This document shows, piece by piece, positions 34,293 through 43,225 of a DNA stretch of 64,000 nt (within the stretch, counting starts at the first letter, position 1; every line of letters starts with the position of its first letter). The stretch comes from Streptomyces sp. CC208A (GTDB taxonomy: Bacteria; Actinomycetota; Actinomycetes; Streptomycetales; Streptomycetaceae). Both the position numbers and the translations under genes were made by a program. The notes under the pieces were generated by a model that ran no database searches, was not told where the DNA came from, and saw only the letters and a program-made list of their open reading frames with translations. The stretch spans positions 62,001-126,000 of the forward strand of contig NZ_JASCXN010000006.1 in NCBI RefSeq assembly GCF_030010625.1. Direction: 5' to 3'.

Positions 34293-35072
34293 TCAGTCGG
34301 AGACCGGCACGGTCCGGTAGTGGGTGGTGAGCCGGCCCTCGCCGTCGAGGACGTGGAAGGCGACCCCGGGCGGGGTGTCCAGGTGGACGTACGGGCTGTC
34401 GGGGCCCGGGTGCTCCCAGGGCAGCCGGATGGTGGAGACCACACCGGGGGCGACGAGCAGCGGACGGCCCGCGAAGGTGGTGGCGGCGGCGGTGTGGGCG
34501 TGCCCTGCGAGGAAGGCGGTGAGGTGCGGGTGCCGGTCGGCGAGCGCGGCGAGCCGCTCCTCGCCGAACTGGCGGATCTCGTCGACGTACGGGGTGTTCA
34601 GCGGGACCGGCGGGTGGTGGAAGGCGACGAGGACGGGGGTGTCGTGCGGGGTGTCGGTGAGGACGCGGTCGAGCCGCTCCAGGGTCCCGTCCTCCAGGTA
34701 CCCGTCGTGTTTGCCGGGGATCGAGGAGTCGCAGACGGCGAGGACGAAGCCGTCGCCGCGCAGGACCTGGTCGACGGGGGCGGTCGGGGCCGGGTCGCCG
34801 TCCTCGCGGAGCAGCGGTCCGAGGCCGGCCCGGAAGGCGGCGCGGTCGTCGTGGTTGCCGGGGCAGACGACCAGCGGGTGGCGGCTCGTGAGGAGTTCGC
34901 GGGCGCGGTCGTACTCGGCGGGGTCCGCGTGGTCGGCGATGTCGCCGCTGACGAGGACGGCCGCCAGGTCGTACGGCAGCTCCTCCAGGTGGCGCAGGAC
35001 GGCGCGGGTGCGCGCGGCGGCGCGCTCCCCCGCGTCGATGTGGACGTCGCTGAGGTGGGCGATGACGATCAC
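34293..35072 (-). CDS. Calcineurin-like metallophosphoesterase
   Basis: A 259-residue soluble phosphoesterase with the complete metal site in order: AHLSDVHID, VLVSGDIADHADP, VVCPGNHDDRAAF, and the His pairs in VAFHHPP and FLAGHAHTAA. This arrangement is typical of class III phosphodiesterases (cAMP phosphodiesterase CpdA / glycerophosphodiesterase GpdQ relatives). The natural substrate is not readable, but cyclic nucleotide or phospholipid-head diesters fit. It is separated from the Ada-AlkA gene by 56 bp on the same strand, and no operon is implied. Confidence 0.92.
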   Translation of the reverse strand: MIVIAHLSDVHIDAGERAAARTRAVLRHLEELPYDLAAVLVSGDIADHADPAEYDRARELLTSRHPLVVCPGNHDDRAAFRAGLGPLLREDGDPAPTAPVDQVLRGDGFVLAVCDSSIPGKHDGYLEDGTLERLDRVLTDTPHDTPVLVAFHHPPVPLNTPYVDEIRQFGEERLAALADRHPHLTAFLAGHAHTAAATTFAGRPLLVAPGVVSTIRLPWEHPGPDSPYVHLDTPPGVAFHVLDGEGRLTTHYRTVPVSD

Positions 35073-35169
35073 GTACGGGCCTCCGGCGGTCGGGGTGGGC
35101 GGCGGTTCGGGCGGGGTGAACGGTGGTTCGCCCCGGCCGACCGTACGGTGATCATGTGCGGTCGCGTAA

Positions 35170-35193
35170 GGGCCACTTGGGGGGCAGTGGCCC
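35170..35193 (-). terminator. Hairpin after the YrdC-family gene
   Basis: A perfect 8-bp stem (35170-35177 with 35186-35193) closes an 8-base G-rich loop, immediately downstream of the minus-strand YrdC-family stop codon. Confidence 0.55.
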
Positions 35194-35198
35194 GCCGG

Positions 35199-35819
35199 TC
35201 ACTCGAAGCGGGTGGGGTCCCCGGCGCCGACGCGGACGACCTCGGGCTCGCCGCTGGAGAAGTCGACGACGGTGGTGGGGACGGTGCCGCAGTCGCCGGA
35301 GTCGAGGACGGCGTCGACCTGGTGGTCGAGCCGCTCCTTGATCTCCCAGCCCTGGGTCAGCGGCTCCTCCTCGTCGGGCAGGAGGAGGGTGGAGGAGAGC
35401 AGGGGTTCGCCGAGTGAGGCGAGCAGCGCCTGGGTGACGACGTGGTCGGGGATGCGGACGCCGACGGTCTTCTTCTTGGGGTGGAGGAGCTGGCGGGGCA
35501 CCTCCTTGGTGCCGGGCAGGATGAACGTGTACGCGCCGGGGACGGCGGCCTTCACGGCGCGGAAGACCCGGTTGTCGACGTGCACGAGCTGGCCGAGCTG
35601 GGCGAAGTCCGCGCACATGAGGGTGAAGTGGTGCCGGTCGTCGAGGCGGCGGATCTCCCGGATGCGGGTGAGGCCCTCGTGGTTGCCGATCCGGCTGCCG
35701 AGGGCGTAGCAGGAGTCGGTGGGGTAGGCGATGAGCCCGCCCTTGCGGATCGAGTCGGCCACGCCGTCGATGATGCGCGGCTGGGGGTTCTCGGGGTGCA
35801 CGTCGATGTACTTCGCCAT
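35199..35819 (-). CDS. YrdC/Sua5 family protein (YciO-like L-threonylcarbamoyladenylate synthase)
   Basis: A 206-residue single-domain YrdC-fold protein. Visible motifs are SIRKGGLIAYPTDSCYALG, the RNA/ATP-binding basic region EIRRLDDRHHF, the PGAYTFILPGTKEVP segment and VGVRIPDHVVTQALL. Sua5/YrdC makes threonylcarbamoyl-AMP for tRNA t6A37. This shorter form with the H-H-F stretch is closer to YciO, whose physiological role is less certain. A main Sua5 near the ATP synthase operon is usual in Streptomyces, so this would be a paralogue. It ends 10 bp from the FAD oxidoreductase stop region. Confidence 0.88.
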   Translation of the reverse strand: MAKYIDVHPENPQPRIIDGVADSIRKGGLIAYPTDSCYALGSRIGNHEGLTRIREIRRLDDRHHFTLMCADFAQLGQLVHVDNRVFRAVKAAVPGAYTFILPGTKEVPRQLLHPKKKTVGVRIPDHVVTQALLASLGEPLLSSTLLLPDEEEPLTQGWEIKERLDHQVDAVLDSGDCGTVPTTVVDFSSGEPEVVRVGAGDPTRFE

Positions 35820-35828
35820 GGGGCGAGT

Positions 35829-37271
35829 CTAGGTTCCGCGACCGGCCCGGTCGTCGAGGTCTCTGAGGTGGCGCCAGACGGCCTTGGCGGCGTTGTGCCC
35901 GGACATGCCGTGGACGCCGGGTCCTGGCGGGGTGGCGGAGGAGCAGAGGAAGACCGCCGGGTGCGGGGTGCGGTAGGGCCACGGGGAGAGGGTGGGGCGC
36001 AGGAGGAGCTGGAGGCCGCGGGCGGCGCCGCAGGCGATGTCGCCGCCGATGTAGTTGGCGTTGCGGGCGGCGAGTTCGGGCGGTCCCGCGGTGGCGCGGG
36101 CGAGGATCCGGTCGCGGAAGCCGGGGGCGAAGCGCTCGATCTGCCGCTCGACGGCGTCGGTGAGGTCGCCGCGCCAGCCGTTGGGCACGTGCCCGTACGC
36201 CCAGAAGACGTGCTTGCCCTCGGGCGCGCGGCTCGGGTCGACGAGGCTGGGCTGGGCGGTGATGAGGAACGGCGTGTCGGGGGCGGTGCCGGAGGACGCC
36301 TGGCGCAGGGCGGTGTCGATCTCGCGGGCGGTGGGCCCGACTTGCACGGTGCCGGCCCGGCGGGCGGCCTCGGCGGTCCAGGGCACGGGGCCGTCGAGGG
36401 CGTAGTCGAGTTTGAAGGCGGAGGCACCGTACGTGTAGTGGGCGTAGTGGTGGGCGCCGAAGCCGGTGATGCGGGCGAGGGCGGTGGGCGAGGTGTCGAA
36501 GAGGTAGGTACGGGCGGGCGGCAGGTCGTCGAGGCGCTTGACCTCGTAGCCGGTGTGGACGGTGCCACCGAGCTCGGTGAGGTACGCGGTGAGGGCGTCC
36601 GGGATCGCCTGGGAGCCGCCCCGGGGCACGGGCCAGCCGACGGCGTGCGCGGCGAGCGCGAAGACGAGGCCGACGGCGGAGGTGGCGATGCCGTCGAGCG
36701 GGGCGATGACGTGCCCGACCAGGCCGGCGAAGAGAGCGCGGGCCTTCTCGTCGCGGAAGCGGCGCAGCAGCCAGGTGGAGGGCGGCAGTCCGGCGAGGCC
36801 GAAGCGGGCGAGGGTGACCGGGTCGCGGGGCAGCGCGGTCAGCGGCAGCTGCATGAAGTCCCGGGCGAGCGTGTCCCACCGGCCGAGGAAGGGGGTGACG
36901 AGCCGCCGGTAGGCGCCGGCGTCGCGCGGGCCGAGGGAGGCGGCGGTCTCGGCGACGGAGCGGGAGAGGACGGCGGCGGTGCCGTCGTCCCAGGGGTGGG
37001 CCATGGGCAGGTCGGGGTGGAGCCACTCCAGGCCGTACCGGTCGAGCGGCATGGTCCGGAAGACGGGCGAGCCGGCGCCGAGCGGATGGACGGCGGAGCA
37101 GGGGTCGTGGCGGAAGCCGGGGAGGGTCAGCTCCTCGGTACGGGCTCCGCCGCCGACGGTCTCCTTCGCCTCGAAGACGGCCACGGAGTGGCCGCGGCGG
37201 GCCAGCTCCACGGCGGCGGTCAGTCCATTGGGCCCCGCCCCCACGACGACGGCATCGAGCAGCGACGTCAC
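35829..37271 (-). CDS. FAD-dependent phytoene-desaturase-like oxidoreductase
   Basis: A 480-residue flavoprotein with an N-terminal dinucleotide fold ([20 protein letters not shown], then [19 protein letters not shown]) and the C-terminal FAD motif [13 protein letters not shown]. The sequence between ([35 protein letters not shown]) matches the NAD(P)/FAD oxidoreductase group related to phytoene desaturases and PYROXD2. No carotenoid genes are nearby, so carotenoid chemistry is not implied. The GTG start is chosen because GGAGGAG lies seven bases before it and the dinucleotide fold begins immediately. The frame upstream is open but noncoding. Confidence 0.9.
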   Translation of the reverse strand: MTSLLDAVVVGAGPNGLTAAVELARRGHSVAVFEAKETVGGGARTEELTLPGFRHDPCSAVHPLGAGSPVFRTMPLDRYGLEWLHPDLPMAHPWDDGTAAVLSRSVAETAASLGPRDAGAYRRLVTPFLGRWDTLARDFMQLPLTALPRDPVTLARFGLAGLPPSTWLLRRFRDEKARALFAGLVGHVIAPLDGIATSAVGLVFALAAHAVGWPVPRGGSQAIPDALTAYLTELGGTVHTGYEVKRLDDLPPARTYLFDTSPTALARITGFGAHHYAHYTYGASAFKLDYALDGPVPWTAEAARRAGTVQVGPTAREIDTALRQASSGTAPDTPFLITAQPSLVDPSRAPEGKHVFWAYGHVPNGWRGDLTDAVERQIERFAPGFRDRILARATAGPPELAARNANYIGGDIACGAARGLQLLLRPTLSPWPYRTPHPAVFLCSSATPPGPGVHGMSGHNAAKAVWRHLRDLDDRAGRGT

Positions 37272-37579
37272 CTCGGACTCCTCCCGTCGGCCGACGACTC
37301 GGCAGGCCCAGGATAGGCCCGCTCCCGCCGCCGCCGGCGCGGCCCCTGGGGAGGGCCGGATTCCGCTGCGGGCGGCGGTACATGGCCCCGCGTCAGGCCG
37401 GGGCGCGCCGGTTCGCGGCGGCGCCCCGCCTCCGGTGGGTGACGGTGCGTCGGCGCCGGGCGATCCCGCTGGTGGCCACGCCCCGGTATCCGCCCCGGTA
37501 TCCGACGGCCCGGCTCGTGACCGCCCGGCTCGTGACCGCCCGTCGATGCCCGGTGGGCTCCCCGGCTCCTGACCACGGG
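37272..37579. other. Intergenic region with tandem repeats
   Basis: This 308-bp gap lies between the FAD oxidoreductase start and the inositol-phosphatase-like stop (both minus strand). Frames through it encode only low-complexity Pro/Gly/Arg/His. The tandem repeats are entered separately. I see no gene. Confidence 0.5.
37481..37537. repeat. Two adjacent tandem duplications
   Basis: CCCCGGTATCCG occurs twice in tandem (37481-37492, 37493-37504). After three bases, GCCCGGCTCGTGACC occurs twice in tandem (37508-37522, 37523-37537). The units are unrelated 12- and 15-mers, so two slippage events or a variable repeat locus are likely. Confidence 0.85.
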
Positions 37580-38428
37580 TCAGTCCCCTGCGGGGCCGGT
37601 GGCGAGCAGGGCTCGGATCCGTTCGGCGGTGGCGGCGTCCCTGGCCGCCGTGAACGGCAGGGTGTTGCCGCCGGTGATGCGGAACGGCTCGCCGGTGACG
37701 GTGGTCTGCGCGCCGCCCGCCTCCGTGACCAGCAGCAGGCCGGCCGCGTGGTCCCAGGCGTACTCCCAGTTGAAGGCGACCGCGTCGAGTCGGCCGACGG
37801 CCAGCGACAGGTACTCCAGGCCGGCCGAGCCGCACGGCCGGGGCCGGACGCCTTCGGTGTGGAGGCCGAGCAGGGCCCGCTTCTGCTCGGGGGTGGTGTA
37901 GTCGGGGTGCGAGGTGGCGACCTCCAGGACCGCGCCCGGTGCGGGCGAACCCGACCGGATCGGCGAACCGTTCAGCGTCGCGCCGCGGCCCTTCACCGCG
38001 ACGGCCAGCTCGTTCCTGGCCGGGGCGTAGGTCCAGGAGGCGAGGAGTTCGCCGTGGCGGGCGAGGGCGACCAGCATGCAGAAGTCGGGTTCGCCGTGGA
38101 CGAACTGGCGGGTGCCGTCCACCGGGTCGACGATCCACACGGGCGCGTCGCCGCGCAGCGCCCCGTACCGCTCCGGGGCGGCGTGGACGGCCTCCTCGCC
38201 GACCACGACGGAGCCGGGCAACAGGGCCGTCAGCGCCTCGGTGAGATGCTCCTCGGCGGCCCGGTCGGCGACCGTCACCAGGTCGTACGGCCCCTTCTTC
38301 TCGACGATCTCGTGGGCGGCGAGCTGCCGGAAGCGCGGCATGACCTCCGCCGCGGCCGCCTTGCGGACCGCCTCCTCCACCTCGGTCGTGCCGCCGTCGA
38401 GGACGTGCTCAAGGAAGGATTCGATCAT
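37580..38428 (-). CDS. Inositol monophosphatase family protein
   Basis: A 282-residue Li+-sensitive-type phosphatase. The metal-binding elements are in order: [16 protein letters not shown], the Glu pair in [15 protein letters not shown], the hallmark [20 protein letters not shown], and [20 protein letters not shown] near the C-terminus. Family members hydrolyse inositol-1-phosphate, histidinol phosphate or 3'-phosphoadenosine phosphate. The EYAWDHAAG end and length fit the inositol/histidinol-phosphate group, but the substrate is not certain. The ATG given starts at [13 protein letters not shown]. It is divergent from the lipoate-ligase-type gene. Confidence 0.92.
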   Translation of the reverse strand: MIESFLEHVLDGGTTEVEEAVRKAAAAEVMPRFRQLAAHEIVEKKGPYDLVTVADRAAEEHLTEALTALLPGSVVVGEEAVHAAPERYGALRGDAPVWIVDPVDGTRQFVHGEPDFCMLVALARHGELLASWTYAPARNELAVAVKGRGATLNGSPIRSGSPAPGAVLEVATSHPDYTTPEQKRALLGLHTEGVRPRPCGSAGLEYLSLAVGRLDAVAFNWEYAWDHAAGLLLVTEAGGAQTTVTGEPFRITGGNTLPFTAARDAATAERIRALLATGPAGD

Positions 38429-38558
38429 GAGTCCAGCTAAGCACGTGGGTCCGACAACGGGTACGGTCCTGCACCGGTCCGGGAGAAGAACACCGGGCAT
38501 ACGCGCCAGGAGTACGCTTCGAACGGTTCCACCCCTTACCGAGAGGCGGGTCGGTCCG

Positions 38559-39614
38559 GTGCACGGCGAGTACAAGGTCCCCGGCGGGAAGCTGGTCGTC
38601 GTCGATCTCGACGTGGCTGACGGGGCGCTGGCCCGGGTCCGCGTGGCGGGCGACTTCTTCCTCGAACCCGACGAGGCGATCCTCGCCATCGACCGGGCCC
38701 TGGAAGGCGCCCCCGCCGACACCGACGCCGCCGGGCTCGCCGCCCGCGTCGACGCGGCGCTGCCGCCGGGCACCCGGATGTACGGCCTGACCAGCGAGGG
38801 CATCGGGGTGGCGGTCCGCCGGGCGCTCGCGCACGCCACCGACTGGACCGACTACGACTGGCAGCTCGTCCACGAGCCGCCGCTCTCCCCCGCCCTGCAC
38901 ATGGCGCTCGACGAGGTGCTCACCGCCGAGGTCGCGGCCGGCCGCCGGCCGCCGACCCTGCGGGTCTGGGAGTGGGGCGCGCCCGCCGTCGTCATCGGCA
39001 GCTTCCAGTCGCTGCGCAACGAGGTGGACCCGGAGGCCGCCGAGCGGCACGGCATCCAGGTGGTGCGCCGGATCAGCGGCGGCGGCGCCATGTTCGTCGA
39101 GCCCGGCGACACCATCACGTACTCGCTGTCGGTCCCCGACGCGCTGGTGCAGGGCCTGTCCTTCGCCGACAGTTACGCCTACCTCGACGACTGGGTGCTC
39201 GGCGCGCTCGGCGACATGGGCGTCAGGGCCTGGTACCAGCCGCTCAACGACATCGCGACCGAGGCCGGGAAGATCGCGGGCGCGGCGCAGAAGCGCGTGG
39301 TGGCCGGCGAGGGGGCGGTGCTGCACCACGTGACGATGGCGTACGACATCGACGCCGACAAGATGACCGAGGTGCTGCGGATCGGCCGCGAGAAGCTGTC
39401 CGACAAGGGCACCAGGAGCGCGAAGAAGCGCGTCGACCCGCTGCGCCGTCAGACAGGCCTGCCGCGCGAGGCGGTCGTCGAGCGGATGGTCGACTCCTTC
39501 CGGCGGCGGTACGGCCTGACGGAGGGCCAGGTGACGGAGGAGGAGCTGACCCTCGCCAAGGAGCTGGCGGAGTCCAAGTTCTCGTCCCCCGAGTGGACCG
39601 CCCGGGTCCCCTGA
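38559..39614 (+). CDS. Lipoate--protein ligase family protein (biotin/lipoate A/B ligase)
   Basis: A 351-residue protein with two parts. Residues 1-95 (EYKVPGGKLVVVDLDVADG) resemble the accessory LplA-C-like domain placed N-terminally. Residues of about 100-330 form the catalytic domain with ALHMALDEVLTAEVAAGRRP, the lipoyl-AMP loop QVVRRISGGGAMFVEPGD, and the Lys-containing NDIATEAGKIAGAAQKRV. It attaches lipoate or octanoate to E2/GcvH domains, or transfers between them. The GTG start (protein MHGEYKVPGG) has GAGAGG about a dozen bases upstream. The divergent inositol-phosphatase-like gene starts 130 bp away. Confidence 0.9.
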   Translation: MHGEYKVPGGKLVVVDLDVADGALARVRVAGDFFLEPDEAILAIDRALEGAPADTDAAGLAARVDAALPPGTRMYGLTSEGIGVAVRRALAHATDWTDYDWQLVHEPPLSPALHMALDEVLTAEVAAGRRPPTLRVWEWGAPAVVIGSFQSLRNEVDPEAAERHGIQVVRRISGGGAMFVEPGDTITYSLSVPDALVQGLSFADSYAYLDDWVLGALGDMGVRAWYQPLNDIATEAGKIAGAAQKRVVAGEGAVLHHVTMAYDIDADKMTEVLRIGREKLSDKGTRSAKKRVDPLRRQTGLPREAVVERMVDSFRRRYGLTEGQVTEEELTLAKELAESKFSSPEWTARVP

Positions 39615-39716
39615 TCCGAGGTGCCCCGCGGAGGGGAACTCCCCGGACGGGTGACCTCCCGCGTACCGGCTCGTTGACGTCGTGGACACGCTGCGTCGAC
39701 GGCCACGGAGGGCACA

Positions 39717-40523
39717 TTGGGACGGGTGAGAGCACTGACGGCGGCGCTCCTGGGGATGTTCCTGGCGACTGCGCCGGTCGCCCCGCGCGAGGCGGGCGCG
39801 ATCGTCGGCGGCCGGGAGGCGGCTCCGGGGGCGTACCCGTACGTGGCGGCTCTGGTCGACGTCGAGCGCCACCGGCAGTTCTGCGGCGGCGCCCTGATCG
39901 GCCCCCGGCACGTCCTGACGGCCGCGCACTGCCTGACCGGCGGGTACGCCGACACCCGCCGGGTCGCGGTGCTCCTCGGCGCACACGACCTGCGGACGGC
40001 GACGGAGTCCCGGTACGCGCGCGTGGCCCGCCCGGCCCGCTTCACGCTCCACCCCGGCTACGACCGCCGCACCCAGCACGACGACCTCGCCGTGATCACC
40101 CTGACGGCCCCGGTCCGCCCCGACGCCGGCGTGCGCCCCGTCGCGCTCCCCGACCCTGGCGAATCGTTCACCCACACCCAGCTTGAGGCCGTCGGCTGGG
40201 GCGCGACCGCCTTCGGCGAGGGCCCCTCCCCCGTCCTGCGCACGGTCACCCTCGACGCCCTCTCCAACCCCGCGTGCGCCCTGCGCGGCGCCGACCGTCT
40301 CACCCCGGCCCAGCTCTGCACCTGGACGCCGGGCCGCGACACCTGCGTGTACGACTCCGGCAGCCCCCTCGTCCACCGCGACCCCGCCGGCCGCCCCGTC
40401 CTGGCCGCCCTGGTCTCCTACGGCCGCGGCTGCGCCACGGACTTCCCGGCGGTGAACACCAGGATCACGGCCCACCTTCCCTGGATCGAGCACCACACCG
40501 GCGTCCGGCCGCCTGCCGCCTGA
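39717..40523 (+). CDS. Secreted trypsin-like serine protease
   Basis: A 268-residue S1-family protease. A short hydrophobic signal (RALTAALLGMFLATAPVAP) and a very short propeptide precede the activation site AGAIVGGREAAPGAYPY. The catalytic residues are His in LTAAHCL, Asp in QHDDLAVITL and Ser in YDSGSPLV. The usual GDSGGP reads YDSGSP, so the oxyanion-loop Gly before Asp is Tyr and the following Gly is Ser; activity may be altered. Cys pairs are present for three disulfides. The start is uncertain: TTG here has GGAGGG four bases before it, and a GTG three codons later is the alternative. Confidence 0.88.
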   Translation: MGRVRALTAALLGMFLATAPVAPREAGAIVGGREAAPGAYPYVAALVDVERHRQFCGGALIGPRHVLTAAHCLTGGYADTRRVAVLLGAHDLRTATESRYARVARPARFTLHPGYDRRTQHDDLAVITLTAPVRPDAGVRPVALPDPGESFTHTQLEAVGWGATAFGEGPSPVLRTVTLDALSNPACALRGADRLTPAQLCTWTPGRDTCVYDSGSPLVHRDPAGRPVLAALVSYGRGCATDFPAVNTRITAHLPWIEHHTGVRPPAA

Positions 40524-40573
40524 CCTCTGCCCGGGGAAGCGCTGCCTGGAGAACCGCTGCCTGGAAATACAGA

Positions 40574-40598
40574 AAGACCCCAGATCGACTGGGGTCTT
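40574..40598 (-). terminator. Terminator of the tRNA-Leu gene
   Basis: AAGACCCCAG pairs perfectly with CTGGGGTCTT around a five-base loop. On the minus strand it is followed by a T-rich stretch (TCTGTATTTCC). It lies four bases beyond the CCA end of the tRNA gene. Confidence 0.85.
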
Positions 40599-40601
40599 CG
40601 C

Positions 40602-40689
40602 TGGTGTCCGAGGGGGGACTTGAACCCCCACGCCCGATAAAGGGCACTAGCACCTCAAGCTAGCGCGTCTGCCATTCCGCCACCCGGAC
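40602..40689 (-). tRNA. tRNA-Leu (anticodon GAG)
   Basis: The minus strand folds as a class II tRNA of 88 nt with encoded CCA. The acceptor stem is GTCCGGG paired with CTCGGAC (one G-T pair), the discriminator is A, and the anticodon arm is CTAGC-TTGAGGT-GCTAG with anticodon GAG. A long variable arm (TGCCCTTTATCGGGCG region) and T-arm GGGGGTTCAAGTCCCCC follow. It reads CUC and CUU leucine codons. A T-rich hairpin terminator follows immediately. Confidence 0.97.
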
Positions 40690-40902
40690 AAGGTGTTGGC
40701 CGCCTGCTTGTTTCCTCGCGGCGACGAACATCAATCTACCAGGTGTTCGAGGTGCTTCTCACCCACGTTTCCGGTGGTCAGAGCGGTCGGGGGGAGAGGG
40801 GTGGGCCGGGCGGGGCCGCTGCCGCACCGGCGGGGCGAATGTGGGCAGCGGCGGAGGAGAGCCGCTGTGCGGCGGCCCAAGCCTGCGAGGAGGCGGTGTG
40901 CC

Positions 40903-41235
40903 ATGACAGCGGCAGTCTCGGAGGAGCTGTGGAACGAGTTCCACGCCGTGGTCAACATGACGTCGCGTGAGCTGGAGGACTGGCTGCGCACCTCGGCGGC
41001 CGGCGAGGAGACGGAGGAACCGCCGCCGCACGCCGGGAACATCACGGGCCGGCAGGTCCTGGCCGTCCTCGGCAAGCGTCCCGGCGACCTGACGGACTCG
41101 GACGCGCGGGTGATGCGGCGGGTGGTCGACATCGTCCACGAGCAGCGCGGCCCGGAACCGCGCGCCACGGCGGGGGACGCCCGGTGGCGGCACTCGATGA
41201 TGGACATCGGCCACGACCCGTTGAAGCCGGGCTGA
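40903..41235 (+). CDS. DUF3140 domain protein
   Basis: A 110-residue soluble protein that matches the DUF3140 pattern as I remember it: SEELWNEFHAVVNMTSRELE near the N-terminus, then GRQVLAVLGKRPGDLTDSD and MRRVVDIVHEQRG. Fungal and bacterial members have no established function; the ordered helices and charged surface suggest DNA or protein binding. The ATG follows a GAGGAGG sequence about ten bases away. Its C-terminus (RWRHSMMDIGHDPLKPG) also fits, since related proteins end with a similar W-R-x-S-L-x-N-W/G-H-D-P motif. It is not in an evident operon. Confidence 0.8.
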   Translation: MTAAVSEELWNEFHAVVNMTSRELEDWLRTSAAGEETEEPPPHAGNITGRQVLAVLGKRPGDLTDSDARVMRRVVDIVHEQRGPEPRATAGDARWRHSMMDIGHDPLKPG

Positions 41236-41607
41236 CGTCCCTGGTGTGGAGGGTCCGGGGGGTGGGGTGGGCCGTGTCTCCCGCCCGATCGCGGGGGTGG
41301 TGCTGTCGTTGATCGTCCGCGGCGACGATGATGACGCGGTGAGCAACGCGAACGACTCCGAGCACCGTCCCGCCGGTCCCGTGCGGGCCTCCGGCTCCGG
41401 GCGCGGTCCGGCCGTCGCCCGGCGGGTGCGGCCGGTCACGGTCGGCGTCCGCCGCGGCCTCCCCGGCGCCGGCGTACCGCCGGCCGGGCCCGAGGCGCTC
41501 GCCGCGCACCTGGAGAGCACGTCCGTCCACGTGTGACGCCACCCACGACCGGGCAGGCCGCGGGGTCCGGCGGGTCCGGCCCGGTCCCATCCTTCTGGGA
41601 GACACCC
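41236..41607 (+). other. Intergenic region before the acyl-CoA ligase
   Basis: This 372-bp gap contains one doubtful short reading frame, entered separately, and nothing else I can support. A ribosome-site-like GGGAG lies just before the ligase ATG. Confidence 0.4.
41339..41536 (+). CDS. Doubtful small hypothetical protein
   Basis: A 65-codon frame from a GTG (MSNANDSEHRPAGPV) with modest third-position G/C bias, rich in Arg, Pro, Gly and Ala, and with no recognisable domain. It ends about 70 bp before the acyl-CoA ligase. It lacks a clear ribosome site. It may be a real species-specific peptide or simply GC-driven open frame. Confidence 0.25.
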   Translation: MSNANDSEHRPAGPVRASGSGRGPAVARRVRPVTVGVRRGLPGAGVPPAGPEALAAHLESTSVHV

Positions 41608-43155
41608 ATGCTGAACCTGTCGGTCCTGCTCGAGGACTCCGCCCGCTCGTACCCCGACCGGGACGCGCTGCTCCTCGGCCCGACCCGGCTGACCTACGCC
41701 CAGGTCGACGCCGCCGCGAACCAGGTCGCCAACCTGCTCGTCGAGCGGGGCGTCGCGCCCGGCGACAAGGTGGCGCTGAGCTGTCCGAACCTGCCGTACT
41801 TCCCGATCGTCTACTACGGGATCCTCAAGGCGGGCGCGGTGGTGGTGCCGCTCAACGTCCTGCTCAAGAGCCGCGAGATCGCGTACCACCTGGAGGACGC
41901 CGACGTGGCGGCGTACTTCTGCTTCGAGGGCACGCCGGAGCTGCCGATGGGCGCGCAGGGCTTCGCCGCCTTCCGCGAGGCCGAGAAGGCCCGGCACTTC
42001 TTCCTGATCACCGCGGACCCGGCCGCGCCGAGCCCCGTCGAGGGGGCCGAGACCCTGGGTGCCGCGCTCGCCGGACAGAGCCCCGTCTTCGACCCGGTCG
42101 TGACCGAGGCCACCGACACCGCGATCATCCTCTACACCTCGGGCACCACCGGCCGGCCCAAGGGCGCCGAGCTGTCGCACGCGAACACCATGATGAACGT
42201 GATGGCCTGCAACCGGATGTTCGGGAGCAGGCCGGCGACCGACAGCCACGTGCTGTGCCTGCCGTTGTTCCACACCTTCGGCGCGACCGTGCAGATGCAC
42301 GCCGGGTTCTCGATGGCCGCCACGCTCCATCTGGTGCCGCGGTTCGACGCGGAGCAGGTGGTGCGCCTGATGGACAGCGAGGAGATCACCTTCTTCGCCG
42401 GTGTGCCCACCATGTGGTGGGGGCTGCTCGCCGCGCTCACCGAGGACGTCGACGTGGACCGCATCGCCCGCAACCTGCGGATCGGGGTGTCGGGCGGCGC
42501 GAGCCTGCCGGTCGAGATCATCCACCAGGTCCGGGAGCGGCTGCACGTGCAGATCCTCGAAGGGTACGGGCTCTCCGAGACCAGCCCGGTGGTCACCTTC
42601 AGCGACCCCGAGCGGGAGCCGCGCCCCGGCTCCATCGGCGTCCCGATCTGGGGCGTCCGGACCAAGCTCGTCCACGACGACTGGTCCGAGGTGACGGAGG
42701 CCGGCGAGATCGGCGAGATCGCCGTCAAGGGCCACAACGTCATGAAGGGCTACTACAACCGCCCCGAGGCCACGGCCGAGGTGATGAGGGACGGCTGGTT
42801 CCGCACCGGCGACCTGGCCCGCCGGGACGAGGACGGCTTCTACTACGTCGTCGACCGCTCCAAGGACATGATCATCCGCGGTGGCTTCAACGTGTACCCG
42901 CGCGAGATCGAGGAGGTGCTGATGACGCACCCGGCGATCAGCCTGGCCGCGGTCGTCGGCGTCCCCCACGAGAGCCACGGCGAGGAGGTCAAGGCGTTCG
43001 TCATCCTCGCGCCGGGCGCCGAGGCCACCCCCGAGGAGCTGGTCGCCTGGGGCCGCGAGCAGATGGCGGGCCACAAGTACCCGCGCCTCGTGGAGATCGT
43101 GGAGAAGCTCCCGATGACCGCCACCGGCAAGATCCTCAAGCGCGAACTCGCCTGA
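41608..43155 (+). CDS. Long-chain acyl-CoA synthetase (AMP-forming)
   Basis: Activates a carboxylic acid as acyl-AMP and then acyl-CoA. The 515-residue protein has the ANL-superfamily core: P-loop ILYTSGTTGRPKGAELSH, the acid/AMP segment EGYGLSETSPVVTFSD, the hinge WFRTGDLARRDEDGFYYVVD and the C-terminal catalytic Lys in MTATGKILKREL. The YYNRPEATAEVM and GGFNVYPREIEEVL stretches place it among fatty-acid CoA ligases rather than NRPS domains. The start MLNLSVLLEDSA is chosen because GGGAG precedes it and family similarity begins there. Confidence 0.93.
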   Translation: MLNLSVLLEDSARSYPDRDALLLGPTRLTYAQVDAAANQVANLLVERGVAPGDKVALSCPNLPYFPIVYYGILKAGAVVVPLNVLLKSREIAYHLEDADVAAYFCFEGTPELPMGAQGFAAFREAEKARHFFLITADPAAPSPVEGAETLGAALAGQSPVFDPVVTEATDTAIILYTSGTTGRPKGAELSHANTMMNVMACNRMFGSRPATDSHVLCLPLFHTFGATVQMHAGFSMAATLHLVPRFDAEQVVRLMDSEEITFFAGVPTMWWGLLAALTEDVDVDRIARNLRIGVSGGASLPVEIIHQVRERLHVQILEGYGLSETSPVVTFSDPEREPRPGSIGVPIWGVRTKLVHDDWSEVTEAGEIGEIAVKGHNVMKGYYNRPEATAEVMRDGWFRTGDLARRDEDGFYYVVDRSKDMIIRGGFNVYPREIEEVLMTHPAISLAAVVGVPHESHGEEVKAFVILAPGAEATPEELVAWGREQMAGHKYPRLVEIVEKLPMTATGKILKRELA

Positions 43156-43225
43156 CCGTTCCCGTGGTCTGCCCGGCGCGCGCAGGGGCCGCCGGGCAGG
43201 TTCCGGGCGTGACCCGGAGCACCAC

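Noticed and set aside
37268-37576. A minus-strand frame with repeated G-G-H-E-P-G and R-I-P-G peptides
   Set aside because: The peptide repeats are translations of the tandem DNA duplications; there is no ribosome site and composition is low-complexity.
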